NCBI GenBank assembly: GCA_018650845.1
Contig: JABIFF010000011.1
Coordinates: 1 to 64,000, forward strand
Direction of reading: 5' to 3'
Source of the DNA: Chloroflexota bacterium
Lineage (GTDB): Bacteria > Chloroflexota > Dehalococcoidia > Lucifugimonadales > Lucifugimonadaceae
Length of the DNA: 64,000 nucleotides
The notes below the pieces were generated by a model that did not search any database, was not told where the DNA came from, and was given only the letters and a program-made list of their open reading frames with translations. Positions 61,220-64,000 of the stretch are shown here, one piece after another; the first letter of the stretch is position 1; the number at the start of each line of letters is the position of its first letter. The translations under genes were made by a program, and so were the position numbers.

Positions 61220-62092
61220 TTACTTGGAACGTTCTTCTACTAATTCGAGCACACCTGAAATGTCGTGCTCGTTTTTGCCCTGATCCATCATCGTCTGGTA
61301 CATCTCGAGCGCTTTTGTGGCTAATTCAAGCGAAAGTCCTTCGCCCTCAGCCAATTGACCAATGATTCCGAGATCTTTGTAAATAAGGCGAAGCGGTGCT
61401 GCTGAATCTGGGAAGTCACGAGCCGCGGTGATCGGAGCGTTGCGCTCGACCATCGTGCTGCCACCCCAGCTGACTCCTAATAGATCAGCTGCGATTTGAA
61501 CATCGACTCCGGCTGAGTTCGCCAATGCGAACGCTTCAGCGGCTGCGACAGAGTGAACACCCACCAGAAGCTGGTTGATTAGCTTCATAGCGGTTCCAGC
61601 GCCTGTAGGCCCCATCAGCTTGATAGTTGCACCCATCTTGGCAAAGTGCTCATGCGCAAGCTCAAACGCTTCTTCCGATCCGCCTACCATGATCGACAAT
61701 GTTCCTGATGCTGCACCGCCGGGACCACCAGAGATCGGAGCGTCTAAGAAGTGAGCGCCTTTAGCAGCGGCTGCTTCAGCACAATCTCGGGAAGTTGCAA
61801 TATCTACCGTGCCGTGATCAACGATCACCTGGCCGGCACGTGCATTGGCGATAACGCCATCTTCGCCAAGTAGAAGGTCACGAGAAGTCTTCACGTCTGG
61901 GAGGCAGACTAATACCGTATCGACTTTCTGTGTGAGATCTGCGACTGATGTTGCGCCCTTGGCACCACGATCGATCATCGCTTCAATCTTCGACTGTGTG
62001 CGAGTGAACACAGTTAGATCGGCACCCTTTTCCAAAAGGTTGTCGACCATTCCCTGTCCCATGTAACCAAGACCTACAAACCCGACTGACAT
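61220..62092 (-). CDS. Beta-hydroxyacid dehydrogenase (3-hydroxyisobutyrate / tartronate semialdehyde type)
   Basis: 290 residues from the ATG at 62092 (MSVGFVGLGYMGQGM), with GGGAG upstream; the frame open to 62131 adds 13 residues before the Rossmann glycine loop and is not supported. Signature GLGYMGQGM, then DAPISGGPGGAASGTLSIMVGG (in family blocks) and the catalytic Lys in AMKLINQLL. It oxidises 3-hydroxy acids with NAD(P), or reduces a semialdehyde. Likely part of the acid-catabolism group with the neighbouring dehydrogenases. Confidence 0.88.
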   Translation of the reverse strand: MSVGFVGLGYMGQGMVDNLLEKGADLTVFTRTQSKIEAMIDRGAKGATSVADLTQKVDTVLVCLPDVKTSRDLLLGEDGVIANARAGQVIVDHGTVDIATSRDCAEAAAAKGAHFLDAPISGGPGGAASGTLSIMVGGSEEAFELAHEHFAKMGATIKLMGPTGAGTAMKLINQLLVGVHSVAAAEAFALANSAGVDVQIAADLLGVSWGGSTMVERNAPITAARDFPDSAAPLRLIYKDLGIIGQLAEGEGLSLELATKALEMYQTMMDQGKNEHDISGVLELVEERSK

Positions 62093-62260
62093 TATTTGAG
62101 AACTCCCAAGAAGGTACCGCTGAACATGCACGGTATCGGTGAAAAGAATGAGCCTACGGGAGAAGTGCTCTCTCGATCAGCGCAGCGATTATATCCGCAA
62201 CTCAGGTGGTACTAGTTGGGCTCGGCTGAGATATACCACTGATTAGAAAATGGTTAAACA

Positions 62261-62290
62261 AAAAGGCGCCGGATAATTCCGACGCCTTTT
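62261..62290 (-). terminator. Intrinsic terminator of the dppC-type operon
   Basis: On the minus strand AAAAGGCG pairs with CGCCTTTT around a CGG/CCG inner stem (62261-62290), followed by T-rich sequence. It lies 20 bases after the permease stop. Confidence 0.8.
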
Positions 62291-62311
62291 CTACTTATCA
62301 AGTATTCGAAA

Positions 62312-63358
62312 CTAGTCGAGCTGACGCAACCGTGGGTCGAGTCGGTCTCGCAACCAGTCACCGAAGAAGTTCAAAGCCATTACGACCAAGAAGATCGCAA
62401 ATCCAGGCCAGAACGAAATCCACCATGCCTCTTCAACGAACTGACGTCCGTCGGCAACACTCTTACCCCATGCAGGGATCGGGTCTGGAATACCAGCACC
62501 CAAGAACGACAGAGTCGATTCGGTCAGAATCAGCTGACCAACTCGTAGTGAAGCTACAACGAGAATCGTGCTGAACGTACCGGGCAGAATGTGCTTGAGC
62601 ACGATTCGAATTGGAGACGCACCAGCAATTTTCGCTGCCTGAACATATTCCTGGCCTCTAATCGTAAGAACGTCAGCACGTACCTGTCGTACGAACGGCG
62701 TCCAAGCAACTAGAGCAATCAGTAGGATAACGACCCCTTCGGCAGCACCTCCTGAAGTTATGAACAGCTGAGCAATCACAAGCGCTATCAAAATAAACGG
62801 CAACGCTAAGAAAATGTCGACGAATCGCATTAAGAATTCGTCAGTCCAACCACCAAAGTAACCGGCAGCAATACCCATCAGCGATCCAATGATGACTCCT
62901 GATGTCAGAGCGTACGCAGTTACCTTGAGCGAAATTCTTGCGCCGTGAACAACACGAGAAAGAACGTCACGACCGAGGTTATCGGCACCAAGAATGTACT
63001 TCGAACGAGGGAAGAAGTTTTTCTTCGCTCGGTTATACGCAGAACGTTCCCGCGTAACCGTCAGGTCGTAATCTGCCGGGTTGGGAGCTACGTTCAGCTC
63101 TGGCCTAGCAGCACCCCAAGTTGGCGGGTAGTTCCTGAAGCCGAGCGACTGCTCGATCGGATCTGCTGGAGACACGATTGGAGCGAAAATTCCGGTGATC
63201 AGTAAAGCGCCCATGATGATCATAGGAATTAGTGGCCATCGACGTAGGAAGTAGAAAGCCTGCGAAGGAATCGAACGTTTTACAACCGCTCGAGTGTCCG
63301 CGTTCATACCGACGTTGTCATCGGTATCCGTTGAATGTATTTCAGCCTGTTGAGCCAT
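62312..63358 (-). CDS. ABC transporter permease, DppC/OppC type
   Basis: 348 residues. One N-terminal helix (WPLIPMIIMGALLITGIFAPIV), a long extracytoplasmic loop, then the BPD-transport core: LGADNLGRDVLSRVVHGARISLKV, the EAA-like coupling helix YVQAAKIAGASPIRIVLKHILPG, and ESTLSFLGAGIPDPIPAWG. About six helices. Imports oligopeptides or, in many marine bacteria, other small solutes. The partner DppB gene lies directly upstream on the same strand. ATPase and binding-protein genes are not in the window. Confidence 0.93.
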   Translation of the reverse strand: MAQQAEIHSTDTDDNVGMNADTRAVVKRSIPSQAFYFLRRWPLIPMIIMGALLITGIFAPIVSPADPIEQSLGFRNYPPTWGAARPELNVAPNPADYDLTVTRERSAYNRAKKNFFPRSKYILGADNLGRDVLSRVVHGARISLKVTAYALTSGVIIGSLMGIAAGYFGGWTDEFLMRFVDIFLALPFILIALVIAQLFITSGGAAEGVVILLIALVAWTPFVRQVRADVLTIRGQEYVQAAKIAGASPIRIVLKHILPGTFSTILVVASLRVGQLILTESTLSFLGAGIPDPIPAWGKSVADGRQFVEEAWWISFWPGFAIFLVVMALNFFGDWLRDRLDPRLRQLD

Positions 63359-63401
63359 ATGCCTGCACTAAGTGTTGTTGGTCTAGAAAGTTTGGATCGA
63401 A

Positions 63402-64000
63402 CTATTCGTACCGAATTCGAGGGTCGATGTATGCGTACAGCAAGTCTGTAACGAAGGTCATACCAACGAACAGAATCGTGAAGAAGAACACAACTCCCTG
63501 AAGAACCGGGAAGTCGTTGCTGTTTACAGCATCGATGGCCATGAGTCCCATTCCAGGCCAAGCAAAAATCTGCTCAACCAAAACTGAACCTGTTAGGAAG
63601 AAGGTCAGTCCAAGAGTCATACCAGTAAGAGGCTGGATCAACGCGTTCTTGAAAGCGTGCTTCCAGATCACCTTATTGTTCCCAACACCCTTAGCTCGGG
63701 CCAACCGAACATACTCAGAGTCGAGAACCTCTAACATCGCCGTTCGGGTGATCCTCATGTAGAACGCGAAACCACCCGATGCCAACGTAATTGTGGGCAG
63801 GACTAAATGTTTGACGTCTAAGAAGCCATCACCCTTCAAGCCTGCCGGGAATAATTGCCACTTCACGGCAAACACCATGATGAGAACAAGACCGAGCCAG
63901 AACTGCGGCACCGCCTGTCCCAAAAGTGCGACGAATCTACCTAAGTAGTCCCATATGGAACCACGTTTCACAGCTGATAAGACCCCAAGCGGAATTCCGA
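63402..64000 (-). CDS. ABC transporter permease, DppB/OppB type (5' end beyond window)
   Basis: At least 199 residues, cut off by the right edge. Upstream of the GTG at 63971 the frame stays open to base 64000 and reads GIPLGVLSAVKRGSIWDY, the usual interior of DppB, so the true start is beyond the window. Core: YVRLARAKGVGNNKVIWKHAFKNALIQPLTG (in blocks, coupling helix), TGSVLVEQIFAWPGMG and the closing DLLYAYIDPRIRYE. Forms the channel with the DppC-type protein 43 bases downstream. Confidence 0.92.
   Translation of the reverse strand, partial: GIPLGVLSAVKRGSIWDYLGRFVALLGQAVPQFWLGLVLIMVFAVKWQLFPAGLKGDGFLDVKHLVLPTITLASGGFAFYMRITRTAMLEVLDSEYVRLARAKGVGNNKVIWKHAFKNALIQPLTGMTLGLTFFLTGSVLVEQIFAWPGMGLMAIDAVNSNDFPVLQGVVFFFTILFVGMTFVTDLLYAYIDPRIRYE

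Noticed and set aside
1..64000. CRISPR array, insertion sequence, prophage, tRNA or rRNA genes
   Set aside because: No regularly spaced direct repeats, transposase or phage proteins, tRNA-like folds or rRNA segments were seen on either strand.

Overview
This window looks like a chromosomal segment of a bacterium of the phylum Chloroflexota, most likely class Dehalococcoidia and plausibly the marine SAR202 group. That placement is inference from several things. The partial tmRNA at the left edge encodes a tag ending NGEREYALAA, which resembles the GERE-type tag I recall for Dehalococcoides. Lysine synthesis runs through LL-diaminopimelate aminotransferase. The window also holds an enolase-superfamily dehydratase, two DUF4432 sugar-epimerase-like proteins, two amidohydrolases, two aldo/keto reductases and an IlvD/Edd sugar-acid dehydratase, the kind of catabolic repertoire described for SAR202. 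I saw no rRNA, tRNA, phage, insertion sequence or CRISPR array.

Layout. 0-10.8 kb (minus strand): ssrA (partial), smpB, a lipoprotein S41 protease, hflX, dapL, dapF, miaA, tpiA, pgk, a prenyl-synthase-like protein and a Sua5/YrdC protein. 11-18 kb (plus): a purine block guaA-purD-HAD phosphatase-purB-purC-DUF3105-purS. 18.1-23.7 kb (minus): histidine operon hisZ-hisG-hisD-hisC-hisB. 23.8-31.4 kb: DegV, then a sugar or sugar-acid catabolic locus: a minus-strand set ADH-DUF4432-AKR-amidohydrolase, divergent from an enolase-superfamily dehydratase, with a second DUF4432 paralogue. 31.5-38.5 kb: stand-alone receiver, EamA transporter, an amidohydrolase with an altered metal site, ABC-F ATPase, threonine synthase with NIL-domain and MoaD-like partners behind structured leaders, and a nitrilase-family hydrolase. 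38.5-45.7 kb (minus): alaS-ruvX-aroE-aroC-aroK-aroB. 45.9-57 kb: GT20 glycosyltransferase, MscS channel, small unknown and zinc-ribbon proteins, ATC-hydrolase-like protein, thiolase, RNase D, ComM, a second receiver, a small CxC protein, a two-helix membrane protein and a C45 acyltransferase-like protein. 57-64 kb: a second catabolic group (IlvD/Edd dehydratase, aldose-dehydrogenase-like AKR, D-malate/tartrate dehydrogenase, beta-hydroxyacid dehydrogenase) next to DppC/DppB-type ABC permeases that run off the right edge.

Most notable observations: a DapF in which both catalytic cysteines are serine; a ruvX with no canonical start codon upstream of its conserved domain but an AUC preceded by GGGGAG at ideal spacing; a thrC-NIL-MoaD group with a carrier protein ending GG-Ile-Lys and two strongly structured leaders; an amidohydrolase and a prenyl-synthase homologue with altered metal-binding motifs; a long-form HisG paired with HisZ; and a dispersed hairpin repeat present three times.
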